This document shows positions 63,608-64,000 of a stretch of 64,000 nucleotides of DNA, piece by piece; the first letter of the stretch is position 1, and each line of letters begins with the position of its first letter. The DNA is from Amorphochlora amoebiformis (Eukaryota > Cercozoa > Chlorarachniophyceae). A program made the translations under genes and the position numbers. The stretch spans positions 62,001 through 126,000 of the forward strand of contig BAAHQB010000262.1 of NCBI GenBank assembly GCA_054601695.1. The letters run 5' to 3'. Below the pieces are notes generated by a model. That model searched no databases. It saw nothing but the letters and a program-made list of their open reading frames with translations, and was not told the origin of the DNA.

Positions 63608-63639
63608 CTCGCCGCAGCCTCCCAGTCATCTTTCGGCCC
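63608..63639 (-). CDS. Probable exon of another gene
   Basis: Between ATATCAG and GTATATATA the minus strand reads [11 protein letters not shown]. Composition contrasts sharply with the surrounding (TA)n. A possible upstream exon near 63808-63818 (minus) follows CTCCTAG and precedes GTATGTAT, but their phases are not settled. Function unknown. Confidence 0.5.
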
Positions 63640-63753
63640 CTGATATACATGCACAATATATATATATATATATATATCTATATATTTATATATATATATA
63701 TATAAACCCATATATATTTATATATATGTGTGTGTGTGTGTGAGTCTTGTAAA

Positions 63754-63803
<50 letters not shown>

Positions 63804-63839
63804 CCGATAGTCGGGCTAGGAGTCCAAATGGTCAGAATA

Positions 63840-63948
63840 CATACAAATGTATGATATATATATAAATATGTATACATTTGTATGTATATAAAAATATATA
63901 TCTATAAATATCTATCTATATATATATATATCCGTATATTTATATATC

Positions 63949-64000
<52 letters not shown>
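63840..64000. repeat. (TA)n tract at right edge
   Basis: Mainly (TA)n; nothing else seen. Confidence 0.85.

Overview
The window is nuclear DNA of an unidentified microbial eukaryote. There are no operons, ribosome-binding sites or long ORFs in unique sequence. Most of the 64 kb is (TA)n, (CATA/TATG)n and TTAGGG/CCCTAA telomere-type repeat, so nearly every long open frame is a repeat artefact. The intervening unique scraps of 8-400 bp are exons. They are bounded by AG on the left and GT (three times GC) on the right of the coding strand. Read in order, their reading phases join across about 70 junctions and give recognisable proteins. An alga or related protist is my guess; I cannot name the organism.

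Layout: (1) 126-1684, minus: four exons of an unidentified gene; a further candidate exon lies at 3091-3138. (2) 4803-13171, plus: an aldo/keto reductase in 17 exons with the catalytic tetrad intact. (3) 13172-16163: intergenic, mostly (TATG)n and minisatellites. (4) 16164-41244, minus: one gene of about 25 kb and about 43 exons, for a protein of about 820 residues. It has an N-terminal coiled coil, an SH3-like 'NGR-G-V' module and a C-terminal Fe(II)/2-oxoglutarate dioxygenase fold of the prolyl-4-hydroxylase/OGFOD3 type. (5) 41245-41638: a short divergent intergenic region. (6) 41639-43487, plus: one or two unidentified genes. (7) 43488-48862: intergenic, T-rich, CTAG-rich and CT-rich, ending in a TTAGGG array with higher-order structure. 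(8) 48863-62268, plus: an unidentified multi-exon gene with about 20 exons found. (9) 62269-64000: CTAG-rich spacer, then TA repeat with one probable minus-strand exon of another gene.

The main result is the intron architecture. Most introns consist of degenerate telomere repeat, with or without (TA)n, and often the splice sites lie in the repeat itself (donor GTAACCC or GTTAGGG, acceptor CCCTAG or TTAG). In the coding sense the CCCTAA orientation strongly predominates. It supplies a pyrimidine-rich tract and a CTAAC branch-point-like motif in every unit. Second, many exons are flanked by one to seven decayed copies of their own splice junctions: 5'-junction copies in the upstream intron and 3'-junction copies in the downstream intron. 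This looks like intron growth by tandem duplication across exon-intron boundaries. Third, two non-telomeric sequence blocks recur in introns of different genes.
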